Positions 1-12,202 of a stretch of DNA of 64,000 bases are shown in pieces. This DNA is from Neoconidiobolus thromboides FSU 785. Its lineage: Eukaryota; Entomophthoromycota; Entomophthoromycetes; Entomophthorales; Neoconidiobolaceae. The notes under the pieces were generated by a model, which had not been told where the DNA came from, searched no databases, and saw only the letters and a list, made by a program, of their open reading frames with translations. The stretch's first letter is position 1. Each line of letters starts with the position of its first letter. The stretch is taken from the NCBI GenBank assembly GCA_025603075.1, contig MU626280.1, positions 62,001-126,000 on the forward strand, in the 5' to 3' direction. The position numbers and the translations under genes are program-made.

Positions 1-1
1 T

Positions 2-319
2 TTAAAAGTAATTGAAGTTCAAAAACAAATTTATTTAGATTGTCCTTTCTTTGTTGAGTTAAAGTTGCAAAATAGAGGAGATAAAGTGATGCATATTGAA
101 TTATCAACTGAAAGATTAAAAATGACGTCAATACTTTATAAGGGCGTATCACCAAGGGACCTTGGCCCAATTGCCCCTGGTGGATTAATCAATTTCAAAC
201 TTGAATTTTTGCCTTTATCACCTGGGCCTCATAAACTTGGTGGGATTAAAATTATGGATATGTTTACGCATAATGTTGCTGAATTTGATCAAATTGCAGA
301 GGTATTCATTTCAAATTGA
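2..319 (+). CDS. TRAPPC13: TRAPPC13, C-terminal part (partial gene)
   Basis: The reading frame is open from base 2 and stops at a TGA at 317-319, so only the last ~105 residues are present; the 5' part lies outside the window. TRAPPC13 is an accessory subunit of the metazoan/filamentous-fungal TRAPP III tethering complex in ER-Golgi traffic and autophagy. The visible piece has the family's C-terminal beta-sandwich pattern: a CPFFVELKLQNRGD strand, then RDLGPIAPGG, a LPLSPGPHKLGGIKI stretch and the terminal EFDQIAEVFIS, which parallels the vertebrate ending (TDTF...YEYDDIAQV). No intron is needed within this piece. The family match is from recognised sequence pattern, not from a search. Confidence 0.85.
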   Translation, partial: LKVIEVQKQIYLDCPFFVELKLQNRGDKVMHIELSTERLKMTSILYKGVSPRDLGPIAPGGLINFKLEFLPLSPGPHKLGGIKIMDMFTHNVAEFDQIAEVFISN

Positions 320-584
320 AAATATTTCAGTTTCATAAATTAGAAAAATGTTTACTCCTTTTATGTTATTTAATTTTAATAATTGGTAAATAAAACTAAT
401 TTTTTAAATAATAATAAGTTCAAAAATGATTATTTTTATTTTTATAATCCTAAATCTTAATTAAAAGATTCAAGCATATAGAATATTAAATCATTAATAT
501 CCATATCCAACTTTTGAAATAAATACTGGTTATCTTCCACAGCTTCAAAATGAGCAATAAAAACATAATATGTCAAATTCTTAT

Positions 585-2014
585 TTAAAATCTAAATTCA
601 TCTTCTGGTTTAATCTCTAAATAATTGGTTCTTTTCGAGGATACGTTTTCCAAATAAGGCGCCAGTGGTGAAATAAAACTGAGTTCTCTGAGACCTTCCA
701 GTATATCATGTCCTTCAAATTTAATTGACATTGAAAACGGACTTCCATGCTCACTCAGTGCTAAAGGATCACTTTTAGTAGGATTTTGACGATATTCCAA
801 ATCGACCTAGTATATAATTAAATTGAACGTAAAATAATTAAAAAAATTATACCTTTAGGAATAAAGAGTTTATAACTGGCTGTTCATTTGTTCCAAAGCG
901 CTCTTTTGTATAAAACTTTTGTTTTCCTTTATTTACTTTATCTTCGTCCTCTATATTCTTAGGTAGATACCCTGTAGGCTTATAATCCTTGGGTATATCA
1001 ACAGTAAACTCTTTCATATGTAATGGACTTTTATCAACTTGTCCTAGTCTATAATGGGAAAATGGGCCCTGAGAATATTGGTTTAAAACTAAATCTAATA
1101 ATGATTTTGGGTTGTTCCCGCTTAAAGGCAATGTATCTATAGCAGAAAGAGAGAACGCTTCTGAAAGTGCCTAAAAAATTATTGACATTAGTTCAAGATG
1201 AACCTAATCTTCAACCATTACCTGTAGTAAATAGGGTCTAATATCTGATCGTATAGTGCTAGCAAGAAAAAAATTGGTCTCTGGACGATAAACAATATAA
1301 ACTTTAGGGTATACGACGTTGCTTGTATGTCCTTGATAGATTGCTACTCTTAACCACATGTTATTCTCGTCTTTTGCAGCATATACAAGCTAGTTTTATT
1401 AGTATACTATTTATGAATAAATTAAAAAATAAACCTTTGAAAAATAAGGTGCTAAACTATCCGATATTATCCTTGCTATTTCTGGGGCTATCTCCTCAGT
1501 ACCTATTAAATAATCAGCCTATTTTCTTTTTAATTAAAAGTAAATTACCTTTGCTACTTTTTCGTGAACGTTTCATATGATATACGTTCCATTTTATTTT
1601 AGTTTGATTCCTTAAAAAATCTAAATAAAAATTAGAGCTTCTCAAAATAACGCTGAAGTAATTACATGACGTTTCCAATTGCGCTTCTTGAAATGGGGAG
1701 ATTTTACCTTCCTTTAACAATTAATAAGACTAGTTTAAGTTGCAATTGAATATTACCATAAAACCATCAACCCATTTAAGAACAAAGTCTCTTTTATTGA
1801 GTTTTTCTAAGTCTTGGTTAAGTATACTTAGCCTATATTCAATATCCTCTTTCAGCTCTTTTGACAAAATTTTTTTCCCTTCAAGTAGCTTATTTCTGAC
1901 CCAAAGCATAAACAAAGTCCTTATATCTGCCAAAGATAGCCTTCCTAATCCAAGTACTATTTGTCTCCTAGATAAATTGGGAATATCACCAAATTTTTGT
2001 ATTTCTTTATTCAT
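585..2014 (-). CDS. CHL4: Kinetochore protein CENP-N / Chl4 (Mis15)
   Basis: This is an inner-kinetochore (CCAN) subunit that recognises CENP-A nucleosomes together with CENP-L/Iml3. I resolve six exons joined in frame: 1757-2014, 1549-1711, 1435-1502, 1222-1389, 853-1170 and 585-806. They total 1197 nt (398 residues), and the introns are 45-51 nt with GT-AG ends. The N-terminal pyrin-like helix region reads LSLADIRTLFMLWVRNKL. The C-terminal Iml3-binding half has TKERFGTNEQPVINSLFLKV and ends with DILEGLRELSFISPLAPYL followed by KRTNYLEIKPEDEF. These match the order and spacing of vertebrate CENP-N (ETFG...P..., LLEALKSL, KRMNYFKI). It is convergent with TRAPPC13. The length is close to that of CENP-N/Chl4 proteins. 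Confidence 0.9.
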
Positions 2015-3023
2015 TTTGTTCAGTTTCGATTTATTGTTTATGTTTTCTAAAAAAAATTGATCTTAAATCTCATCCTTTAGTTTTAACTTTGGCCTTCAGA
2101 TTTCTATTTATAGAAGTAGATATTTGTTTAAGGATACAAGATTTAAGAACTTTATAGCATCTTAAAAGAAATCTAAAGATATAACAATTGTTACTAAAAA
2201 AGATGGAATTGTTTATTAATACTGATTAAAAGATTTATCTAATATATCTATTGCTCAAAATTAAGTCTGAAAGTTGTAACGAAAGGTTGAACATCCCTCA
2301 ACCAATAGCTTAATTCATGATTTAGAGTGTAGTGAATATAATATAGGGTAATATAATAGCATAAAATATGACTACTAGAAACTCTTATGTAAGAACCCTG
2401 GGGTTAAGTTTTTCAATAAAAGCATACCAAATATCTCGATATGGGGCTGTTTTTTTTGGCTTCATTACTTTTTCTATCTTTTAAGCACTATTTGAATGGA
2501 GAATTTGTTAGTAAAATTCTTAAACATAAAAATACATCCCCATATATTACATTCTTATAATTTATAAAAGATTAAAATTATTTTGCTCTTAGAGGTTTCT
2601 TAATGTTAATAATTATAATAAATTAATAACTATACTATATCATGATCAATTGTTATCAGTCAATAAGTATCAATATAAACCATTATATTTCAAGTATAAT
2701 CAGAGTCTATATGATGGAAACTATTAGAATTAATAGGTGGGCATTTATAATTGTTATACCTTAAAAAATATTTGTATTATACTTGGTAATTTAAATTTTA
2801 ATAAATCATAAAACATCTGATTTAATTTAATATTCATACTTCTAATACACAATAAATTTATGTATAGTCTTGATTGTTTAGTATGGTCAAGATACAAACG
2901 TTTGCAGTTTGTATTATTTAAGTATGTTTATAAAAAGCTTATAGGACTATTTCTTGATTCCTTGAAATTGTAGTTAAATAATAAATGTTTAAAAATAAAA
3001 ACTATAAGCATGGTAAACTTTAT
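2015..3023. other. Intergenic, no gene seen
   Basis: This is a ~1 kb AT-rich spacer between the CENP-N start and the 3' end of the ML-domain gene. It holds one MITE (2440-2544). I see no other coding or RNA gene. Confidence 0.6.
2440..2544 (-). mobile_element. Fold-back MITE, copy 1
   Basis: It begins TATGGGGCTGT and ends ACATCCCCATA, with TA at both borders. The internal order (AAGCACTATTTGAATGG, then TTAGTAAAATTC) is the reverse of most copies. There is one mismatch in the terminal repeats. Confidence 0.85.
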
Positions 3024-3500
3024 TTAAGATTTGAAAGTTACTTTAAGTTGAATATGGGCAACTTGTTTTTTAGCAGGGGTGTTTATAGTACCATCAATAA
3101 TATAGCTACCATCCGGTAATCCAGCTGGAATTTCAATTTCTTTAGTAGTGGTAACTGGGCCCTTCTTAATTGGGCATTTGTTTTGTCCACTACCGACAAC
3201 AGTACAAAAATTGTAACTCTTATCAATAACGGTGACATCACCATTTTTAGCAATAACATGAGCAGTAGTCCCATCTGGGATTTCGTCACTAAGCTCACCA
3301 GTTAAAGTTACGGTGATCTTTTGTCCTCTTACTGGAACTTGAGGTGTAATACTCACTTTTGAGATATGAAGGAGATCACTTGGAAGACCACAGTCTAAGA
3401 CAGCATTACCAAGGAGTGGACGACATTCTGTGTTTGGAGTAAAACTGGCAGTAGTACTAGCGATAAGAGCAAAGGTAGTTAAAAATTTGGTAAATTGCAT
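3024..3500 (-). CDS. Secreted ML-domain (NPC2/PG-PI transfer-like) lipid-binding protein
   Basis: This intronless gene encodes 158 residues. Residues 1-18 form a signal peptide (MQFTKFLTTFALIASTTAS). The rest has the MD-2-related lipid-recognition pattern: an early Cys pair (TECRPLLG...LDCG), SKVSITPQVPVRGQ at the start of the beta-sandwich, a central Cys pair around YNFCTVVG and NKCPIKKGP, and an IPAGLPDGSYIIDGTI strand before a final IQLKVTFKS strand. Fungal members bind sterols or phosphatidylglycerol/phosphatidylinositol in the vacuole lumen or outside the cell. Its length equals that of NPC2-type proteins. A TATA box lies 46 nt upstream of the ATG. Ligand and exact location cannot be read from sequence. 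Confidence 0.85.
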   Translation of the reverse strand: MQFTKFLTTFALIASTTASFTPNTECRPLLGNAVLDCGLPSDLLHISKVSITPQVPVRGQKITVTLTGELSDEIPDGTTAHVIAKNGDVTVIDKSYNFCTVVGSGQNKCPIKKGPVTTTKEIEIPAGLPDGSYIIDGTINTPAKKQVAHIQLKVTFKS

Positions 3501-3545
3501 CTCAAATATAATTCTTGATAGCTGAACGATTGAAACAGTACCTAG

Positions 3546-3553
3546 TTTATATA
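3546..3553 (-). promoter_or_regulatory. TATA box of the ML-domain gene
   Basis: TATATAAA on the minus strand lies 46 nt upstream of the ATG at 3500. Position and sequence are those of a core promoter element; function is inferred. Confidence 0.5.
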
Positions 3554-4303
3554 CCTTCCACTTAAGCGTATGATTTTTTATTTATTTATCAATGTCTATA
3601 TGATTTCATTATAGCATGCAAGGGCGGGCCAATGTGAATCAAAACATTTGATACTTACATGTACAATCCCTCATTTATCCCAAAAAAGGGTATATCGGTG
3701 GAATTAATATACCACATTGAAAGCATACTTTATTCAACTGTCTTTTATAATGTTATAATATTTTTACTATTCGATTTACTCCCTTATAATACCTCGATAT
3801 ACCTTATTGTTAACGATTACTTTAATAGTTCAGTGAATTATTTTTATTTCCATTTATAAATTATCGAATTTTGGATTTTTATATATATTGTGTAACTAAT
3901 TATACTTTTATTTAGTAAGAAAAGTACTATTATCTGCTTTTAGTATTTCCAAATTTACGTCAGTATGTCATATAGTACTTAAGCATTTTGAAAGAACTAT
4001 TTGATTATACATATGATTTTATGACTCTACCTATATATACTTTTAAAAGCTTGTAAATAATAGTAACAAGCTAAATTTTGATGCACTTAAAGAATTATTG
4101 TTTAATTCTATCCCTTAATATTGTCATTCTTGATTATAAAAAGCTAAATAAGCAAGTGATTTATTTGGAGATATTATTTAGTATAAATTAATGTGATGGA
4201 TAATTTATCTAATAATACTTTAAATTTTTGTCTAAATAGTAATAAACTATCCGATTTAGTGAAATAGTTCAAGTGATATTAAAACTCAACTAAATAGTAA
4301 GGA

Positions 4304-4406
4304 TATGAGAATGTTTTTTTGACTTCATTACTTTTTCTATTTTTAAACACTATTTGAATGGAAAGATTGTTAGTAAAATTCTTAAACAAAAAAATACATT
4401 CCTGTA
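4304..4406 (-). mobile_element. Fold-back MITE, copy 2
   Basis: It starts TATGAGAATGTT and ends ACATTCCTGTA. The centre AAACACTATTTGAATGGAAA shows the reversed orientation. The ends have diverged from the consensus but the length is kept. Confidence 0.75.
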
Positions 4407-5370
4407 TAATATTCTATAAAAAGCTACTATTATAATCTAATAAACTTTGAATGATATAAATAGACTTTTAATGCTTCATACAGTTAAGGCAATCAAGCAT
4501 ACAAAAGATAGTCTACTTTTGTATCCTTTAAAATACTTTTGATGCATATATCGTTACTATTATATAACTGAACAGAGGGTTAAAAGAGCTGCATATTTTC
4601 ACAATTAAAAGATGCTTCATATTAACGATAACAGTTATCTGGGTTTTTGCGAAAAATGCATATTGAAAGCATTAATAAGGTATATATTAAAGAGTCATAA
4701 GAGTATTTGATTCAAATTTATTAATTCTAATATTTAGTACAATATTTGTTTTAAAGTAAAACTAATTCTAGCATTTATTTAAAATTTATACATTATTTAT
4801 AAAATTAAAACAAACAAAGATTTTTAGAAAAAGTAGAATATATTTTTTTTTGAATTAAAAATAGTTAAAGAGTTATAAATAAATATTTTAGTTAATATAA
4901 ATCAATATTATCTTTGATGTAGAAACAAAAAAATCAGTTTATTGAAATAACTCATCTTTAATTATTTTCTATATTGGTATTTCATTACATTTTGTGATTA
5001 AATCAAACGTCTTAAATTAGTATTCAAAAATAGTTTAAACTATATTAAAAAATATATCTAAATTCATATATTGCTTATGTTTTAAAATTATCATAGCTTT
5101 TTATTCCTAAAATTTAGTTAATATATTAAACTCTAAAAAATAACTTTTATTATATTACAATTTAAAATAACATTTTTAGATCATAATTTTAAATTATTAA
5201 ATTAAGTTTATAGTGAAAACAAAGGTTTACAACCATTAAAAGTATATTATCCTCATTGAGTAAAAATACAAAGCAGTTGCCCAAGTTTATAGCTTAAATT
5301 AAAAAAGATTAAATTTTCTAAGCTATTTTATCATTTAAAACAATAGTTGGTTTAAATTCTTTTAAAAAAG

Positions 5371-7662
5371 ATGGGAATTAATAATACCAGTTGGACAGAA
5401 CATAAGACAAGCGACGGAAGAGTATTTTTCTACAATAAGGAGACTAAGAAGTCATCATGGGAAAAGCCAGACGAATTAAAAGCCCCAGAAGAAGTAAGTT
5501 TTAAAAAAAAATTCGGATTAATTTTTAATTTGTTCAGAAAGCTACTCCCTGGAAAGAATATACTGCTGAAGGAGGGAAAAAGTACTATTACAACTCAGTA
5601 ACCAGAGTCACTACTTGGGAAATGCCTTCAGAACTTAGAGCCAGTAGGTCGCATAAAATTCAACAAATTTAATAATTTAATACTAAAATTTACTTTAGTT
5701 ACTGATAAATCAAAGCCAACTAGTAATGGTAGATCTCACAAGTAAATTATTTATTTATTAAATAATATTTTTAAACTTTCTATTAAGGAGATCTATTAAT
5801 GAAAATTCTCCACATAAGGGCATGTTCTTATTTTTACTCTGTTTTTTAACTACTAACAGAAATTCTTAGGTAGATCATCTTCTCAAGTAAATTCAGGCGG
5901 TAAAAACATTTTACCAATACCACCAACTACAACACAAAACGGCTCCACTCCCCAAAATAAAATGCCAATGGGTTCCACCGAAGTTGCAGTTGAATTTAAT
6001 ACTGAAGAAGAAGCCCACAAAGCGTTTACGAATCTATTGATTAAAACAGTAAGTTATATGATTTTTCGTATGTTATGTCAATAACTTTGAGAATAGGGGG
6101 TTGATTCTACTTGGACATGGGAGCAAACAATGAGAGCTATTATTAACCATCCATTATATCGTAGCCTTAAGACTAGTCAGGAAAGAAAAGAAGCATTTGA
6201 AAATTACCAAAGAAAAAAAAGAATAGAAGAAAGGGTAAACAGTATGATATGTTTCATCTACAATAAATAACAAACCAATTATAATAGGAGGCTAAATTAG
6301 CCCTAGATGAAAAAAGACAAGCCGATTTTATCAATATGTTGCATTCTAAACCAGATATTGTAATTGGAACTCGCTGGAAGTAACATTAATTTTATATTTG
6401 CGACTTTTATACTGACAATAATATTCTAGAGATGCTAGGAAAATGATAAAAAACGAAAAATTATATAATGAAATTGATAGTAAAAGTAGAAAGAAAAGGT
6501 TATATCTAGAATTTCAAAAAGATTTGAGATTTAAAGCCAGAGTAAATTTTTGGTAACTAAATTTAATCAAATATTAAGAATCCATAGGAACACGAAAGAA
6601 CTTCAAGGGCTAAACATATGGTCGAATTAGATCGACTCTTAAAAACATTGAACACTATTAATCACCTTACTCCTTACAAAGTTGGTATCAGATACTTAAA
6701 AGATCATCCAGAATACCAAAAATTAACTGAGCATAGTCCAATTGATAATTTGGATATATTGGACCTTTATGAAAATCACATTAAAAACTTGGAAGTAGCT
6801 GGTGAAGAAGAGAGACATACCCAAAAAACTAAACGTAGACGCCAAGAGAGGATAAATAGAGATGAATTTAGAGTAATAATACATTCATGTTAAAAAATGA
6901 TATACTTATATTGAAATAGGAATTATTAGAAAAAATGAAAAAGGAGGGAAGTATTAATCCTTTTACGAAATGGAAAGAGGTTTATCATATTATTTCACAA
7001 ACACCAATTTATAATGCTATGCTTGGCCAACCAGGATCTACACCATTAGAAATGTTTTTTGATACGATTGAACTTATGCACGATGAAATTTATGAACATC
7101 GCAAAGCTATTGAAACTTATTTTAAGGTAACAATAAATAAGATTTTAGCAAAACGAAAATCTAATTTTTTATAGGAAAAAGAATTTCAATTTGAGGTTAA
7201 AACAAGTTTCGAGCAGTTTATTGAGGAACTTAAAGGATTTTCTAATTTTGATAAATTGAGCCAGGAGTATCTTCAGGTAATTTATGATCAGCTATTAGAT
7301 AAAGCCGAGTTAAGGCTTAAAGATGAAAAACGTCGTCAAGAAAGGAAATTGCGCAAACAGCTAGAAGCATTCAAAACTTTTTTGAAGCATGGTAAAATAA
7401 ATATTGAAAAAGATTCAAGTTGGGAAAAGGTAAATTTAATTAATTGATTCATTAAAATATTAATAGTTTTATTTAGGTGTTGCCTTTAGTTCAGAACGAA
7501 CCGGAGTATTTAGCTATTGAAAACAAGGAAGAAGCAAAAGCAACTTTTGATAAATATATTAGCAAATTAAATGAAAGTGAGGAAAATCCTCAAGGGGCAT
7601 CTAACGAAAAGACTATGGAAAGCTTAATTTCTGAAATTGAAACTAATTTAAACCAAAAATAA
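5371..7662 (+). CDS. PRP40: U1 snRNP-associated pre-mRNA processing factor Prp40
   Basis: Prp40 bridges the U1 snRNP at the 5' splice site to branch-point proteins. There are two N-terminal WW domains: W at [17 protein letters not shown]...SSWEKP in exon 1 (5371-5493), then [16 protein letters not shown]...TTWEMP from 5538. A Ser/Thr/Pro-rich linker follows, then FF repeats in which FIN.LHSK...GTRWKDARK, ERIN...FR.LLEKM, and LDIL..Y..HI are visible. The C-terminal FF region is charged, with a run of Lys/Arg/Glu. About ten short introns are needed. Most junctions are clear (for example 7434-7476), but those between about 5640 and 5875 are ambiguous, with one or two very small exons. The protein ends [12 protein letters not shown]. 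The domain order matches yeast Prp40 and human PRPF40. Confidence 0.9.
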
Positions 7663-7754
7663 AATTAAAATTATGTAATCAAATTTTCTTACTACTTTTC
7701 TTTATTTAATAATATTTACGCTAATAAATATAGTTTGAAATACTGGAATAGCAT

Positions 7755-7854
7755 TTGGGGATGTATTTTTATGTTTAGGGATTTTCTAACCATTTTCCGC
7801 TCAAATAGGGCTTAAAAAATGGAAAAAGTAATGAAAACAAAAAAACATTCTCAT
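7755..7854 (+). mobile_element. Fold-back MITE, copy 3 (subtype B)
   Basis: It has TTGGGGATGTATTTTTATG on the left and AAACATTCTCAT on the right, with centre TTTTCCGCTCAAATAGGGCTT. The TA flanks are not intact. Confidence 0.7.
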
Positions 7855-8537
7855 TTGTTAGAGCTTTCGCTACTGAGCCAAAATTTAGTGGGCACTTTTT
7901 ACGTCCTTGAGTAAATAGCATGTTGTTCATGTCAGTTTATACAATATGTTTTTTCCATAATAATTCTCATGACTTCTCACTTTTGTATCCTAATGCTATT
8001 TCTTCTATTTGAGTATATTATATTTTTTCCAACATCGATTGGCCAATAAACAAAACTATTGACAGTACTTTATCCTGACTTGATGATAATCATGAATTTT
8101 GTAAATAAAACTTCAAGATTCTTATAAAATTTTCTACATTTACACGCATATATATTCTGATAATCCAGTACTAGAGATAATGATATCCAAGGATAGAAAT
8201 TTAATCTAAGCATCTCGTAACACCTTGTTAATTCACAAACTCTTATTTCTTTAACAAAACTGTTGTGATTTTTTGATTTTAGTATGTTTACTGATCTTAG
8301 GTTTCCAGATTGGATTGAGGTTTTGTATTTATTTCTATAAAGCAAATCTTTATATCTACTATTCTTTTTATAAGGAATGAGTCTTGTATTTGTTTTTTGT
8401 TTTTTTGGCTTTTGAATTAATTTTCTAGTTTTTTAACCAATAAAATTCGATAACAATAGGGGGAGCTTCAGGTCAAGCTTTGCAATTTAAACCTTAATGA
8501 CATCATTGTATTTTTGTTAAGAGTAATCTGAAATTAG

Positions 8538-8545
8538 TATAAAAA
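8538..8545 (+). promoter_or_regulatory. TATA box of the NC2-alpha gene
   Basis: TATAAAAA lies 41-48 nt upstream of the ATG at 8586. It is a likely core promoter, inferred from position. Confidence 0.45.
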
Positions 8546-8585
8546 GGAAGCTGAATTCTCTTAAAAATCGAATTAAAATTAAAAA

Positions 8586-9357
8586 ATGAGTCAAAAGAAA
8601 TACAAAACAAAATTTCCAGTGGTAAATAATTTTAGTATAAATATACAAAAAATGATAAAATTAATTTAATTTATAATTTAGTCTAGAATTAAAAAAATTA
8701 TGCAAACAGATGAAGATGTTGGTAAAATGACTTCAAATACACCAGTTGTTATATGTAAGTTTTCTTATATTATTATAATTACTTATTTTTAAAAAGTTAT
8801 ATTTGGTTTAATTTAGCTGCCGCATTAGAATTGTTTATAAAGTCAATAACTTATAAAGCATGTGAAGAAGCTAAAAAGAGAAAAGCTTCGCGTATTTCTT
8901 TAAGTCATCTGTAATTCGTTGTTTTATTTCTTAATAACAGTAGTAATATTTTGTTTTAGTAAAAGAGCTATTATGTCAATAGAACAATTTGATTTTTTAA
9001 AAGATTTAGTTGCTACAGTACCTGATCCCTCCGAAATAACGGAAGACCAAAGTCAAATAGATAAAAGATTAATACCAAATATAGGTAAGTAGTTCGTTTT
9101 ATGATAAATTTCAAAATTAGGTTTAATTATAGAATAAACATTAATATGATATTTTTATTTTAGAATTGTTTGAGAAAAAAGACTCAAAAAAGAACAGTAA
9201 AGATAAAAATGAAAGTAAGATTATAACAATAACGATCAAAGGAGAGAAACTAAAATATATTTTAGGACCTAATCCAGCTAGTTTAGAGTTTATTCAAAAT
9301 CCAGTTGATAAGGAAATATCTACAACAAAATCATCTAATAAAGGTGAGTCCTTATAA
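8586..9357 (+). CDS. BUR6: NC2 alpha / DRAP1 / Bur6 transcription repressor subunit
   Basis: This is a histone-fold subunit that pairs with NC2 beta (Dr1) to bind TBP on promoters. I assign five exons: 8586-8621, 8682-8754, 8817-8910, 8960-9084 and 9164-9357 (522 nt, 173 residues). The fold begins KFPVSRIKKIMQTDEDVGKM, continues SAALELFIKSI and ISLSHLKRAI, and ends FDFLKDLVATVPDP. Human DRAP1 has nearly the same landmarks (RIKKIMQTDEEIGK; FDFLKDLVASVPD), which separates it from the CBF-C and Dpb3 histone folds. The tail is Lys/Ser-rich. The stop at 9355-9357 follows a good donor-like GGTGAGTCC, so a further small 3' exon cannot be excluded. Confidence 0.9.
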
Positions 9358-9553
9358 TTCCTATTTTTTAAATAATATTTCTATTTTTAAAATTAATTTA
9401 TTTTTTGTCACTTGCTATTTAAACTATATTTATTTAAATGTTTTGACTATTTTCTTAAATACTTTAAAACCCCAAGATAATATATATGCAATAAAATAAT
9501 ACGAATAAGCAATAATTTTAAAATAATTTAATAAAAGAGTAAAAATATATATT

Positions 9554-11639
9554 TTAATCTTCCATTTTTTCTTCATCAGTATAATCTTCATCAAACCTAA
9601 AAATAAAGTTAGCTCATTGAAATTACACTGTTTTAAAAAATTACTCTTCCCCGACTTCACTCTCAGATTCAGCAACAAAATCTTCATCAGGACTCTCTTC
9701 ATCAAGATCACTATCTTGATTTGCTGCTGTACCCCCGACGACTTCATCATCATCATCATCGTCATAATCCGAATAGTTAATAGCCTAAAAACAAATAAGT
9801 AAACATCAAAAAACTACCAAAGTATTACTTTTTGAGCTGATTCATCCTTAAAACGAATACTCTTACTTCTGAGGTACAGCTCAATATTTTTAAACTCTTC
9901 TCTAAAGTCAAGATTTAATTGAAGATTCAAACCTTTTAAATAGTAATTACTTATTAATGCTAGAAAATTGGTGACTTAGTCCGCCTTTTAGATTAAATTT
10001 AAGGTCGAATGTACGTGAACTAGCAACAGATCCTGCCCCAACTCTGGATAAAAATAAGACAAAAAATAAGCAGACCAAATATAACTTTACCTTGAAAAAT
10101 TAACGGATCCAATTTCAGAGTGAGGAATTTCAATTGTAGGTTTAGGTACAAACAAAAATGATTTATCTAATGGATACAGATTGCCTTCACTAGCCTTCAA
10201 TGAGCATTTAAAGGCCCTAGTATTGTATTGTCTAAAAAGATTAAGTTTAACTTCAATTATTATAATATCAATCTACCCTGAATAAGCATCCGTTTCTTTG
10301 ATCAAAGTCTTATTTGCAAGTACTTTGAAAACATCAGTAACAATTTCTGAAGTTGGTTTAGAATACTGAGGCTCTAATTTTTCTTTTAATTTAGAATCAA
10401 TATCTTTGCTATAAACATTTTAATACATTGTTATTTAAAATTGATTAAATTTACTCATCAAGGTTAAGCTCAATATCTAATTCTTCATTTATATTCCATT
10501 GGAGGACCAAATGCGGATATCTTGTTTGCCCTTGACGAAGAGGTGGGTCTAATCCAATCTACTTCATTTAGCACATTTATACAATTGATTTTATGTCAAT
10601 CTTACCACAAAAATCATATGTTGAGCATCTGGTTTAGGCAAATAAAATAGCTTCGAGATATTGGTATACAAAAGTTTATAATCATAAGTTTTACCACGAA
10701 GGCGGAAAAAGGTTGGAAACATATCGACATCGTATCTTCCTCTACATTATAATTGTCATTAGTTGGTTATACGATAAAAAAATGTTTAATATACCTTGGC
10801 GTAATAAATAGAGTTTCTGAAAACAAGCAGATGGCTTCTCCAGAAACTTGGAGGTCAGCCCTATCTTTAATTGTTTCATAAAACTCTGCTGCTGCGCTTT
10901 GAACCTCTTGATCATCACCTTCTGCTTTATTGTCTTCTTTGTTAACTGCTGAAGAATTGGGAATATAAAATCTCATTTCTACTAACTCGTCGCTTGCGAA
11001 TTTTTTGCTTTCTGGTGCTTTTTTGACTAAAGGATCTTCTGGTTGAAGGAATTCTAAACTAACTTCATTTTTTGCAACTAAATTAGTATTTGCTACTTTT
11101 GACAGTGGTAGTTCAAAGGTAGGTTTATCATTAACACCGAAAATCAAATCAGAGCCTAGCAAATGTTAGTTGTTATAGCTTGTTAAAAAAGGAATAAATA
11201 TACCATCAAACTCAGCTCTACCCCAGTTCCAGCCTTTTACACTAAACTCTTTAATTTCTATATTACATTTATAAACTTTTTGAGCTGCAGTTTTTAATTT
11301 TTCAAGGTCCTAAATAATCTGAATTAATTTCTTTTTTTTCAACATAAAGATCAAATAACTAACATCTTTTAAAAACCCTTGAAGACGAATAATAGTTTGG
11401 TCTTTTAAGCTGATACATAACTCATAATTTCTACACGCTCTATACCAGGTTAGGCGCTTAAAGGACTCTTTCGCAGCAGTATATACTTCTTTGCTACCTT
11501 TCCAACCTAAACCCATGGCCGCAAACCTCAATTTACCAGGCTCTTTGAAGTTCCCTCGTATTTTGTTGACATTTTTTTTGTCGCTTGGGTAGTATACATC
11601 AATGTATATTTTTTCAAACTGGCATAAATAATCACTCAT
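9554..11639 (-). CDS. POB3: FACT complex subunit Pob3 (SSRP1 family)
   Basis: Pob3 with Spt16 forms the FACT histone chaperone. The N-terminal PH-like domain includes [20 protein letters not shown] and [15 protein letters not shown]. The next exons read [17 protein letters not shown] then [20 protein letters not shown], the Pob3 dimerisation region, followed by [20 protein letters not shown] and [13 protein letters not shown]. The middle domain has SVNFSR and RTFDL. The C-terminal tail is strongly acidic ([12 protein letters not shown]..., [12 protein letters not shown]). The last intron is 49 nt with GAGCTAAC as branch site, and splicing it puts the stop at 9554. The HMG box of animal SSRP1 is absent, as in fungal Pob3, where Nhp6 supplies it. 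There are about ten exons; I did not fix all inner boundaries. Confidence 0.92.
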
Positions 11640-12202
11640 TTTTAAAAAAAATCAAAATGATAAAATCGTCAATTTTATTTTTGGAATTTTTATTTGCTTG
11701 TCGTGTAACTTAGCGCGTTTTGTCCAATTAAATTTAAAGTTGATTGGTTTCATTATCAACTTTTTATACTAACAAAGAAAATAGTTTGCAAAATTTGTTA
11801 GATAGTATAAAAAGGCTTATCTTATAGTTACAACAGTCATATAAACCTTTTATTAATAACTGATAGAATGAATTAATCTATTGATATGTCGATTATATTT
11901 ACGATGGCTATGATTAACATTTATTTAAGAAGCTATTTTTAAAAATGGTTTATTATTTAAAGCTTACATGTTATAAAATAAAAGTTTAGAAGTGAAAGAA
12001 AATAAAGGTATAATAGTTTTTTAATTTGAATAATATAAGTGATGCATCCAAAGATAATCATAGTCTTGAAAATATGTATTTATCCATTTTAAATTTCATT
12101 CGTTTGAAAGACTTCCAAAAAATAAAATAACAATAAAAAGTATAATAAGCTTATATTAACTCAACGCTAACCCCAAAAGCAAAAAAAGAAGCTAACGTTA
12201 AC
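11640..12202. other. Intergenic, nothing seen
   Basis: This is an AT-rich spacer between the Pob3 start and the MRG-domain gene 3' end. No repeat, RNA or coding signal was recognised. Confidence 0.6.

Larger units (their letters stand above)
3501..5370. other. Intergenic, divergent promoters and one MITE
   Basis: This is a 1.9 kb spacer between the divergently transcribed ML-domain and PRP40 genes. It contains the TATA box near 3550 and a MITE at 4304-4406. Short open frames here have no recognisable content or splice context. Confidence 0.6.
7663..8585. other. Intergenic
   Basis: This spacer between PRP40 and NC2-alpha holds one MITE (7755-7854) and a TATA box close to the next gene. I see nothing else. 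Confidence 0.6.

Noticed and set aside
1740-2060. Long plus-strand open frame opposite CENP-N exon 1
   Set aside because: It is an antisense shadow: Ser/Leu/Phe-rich with no family pattern, and the minus strand encodes a recognisable protein.
8070-8345. 91-codon minus-strand open frame between PRP40 and NC2-alpha
   Set aside because: No recognisable domain and no promoter or splice signals; probably chance in an AT-rich spacer.
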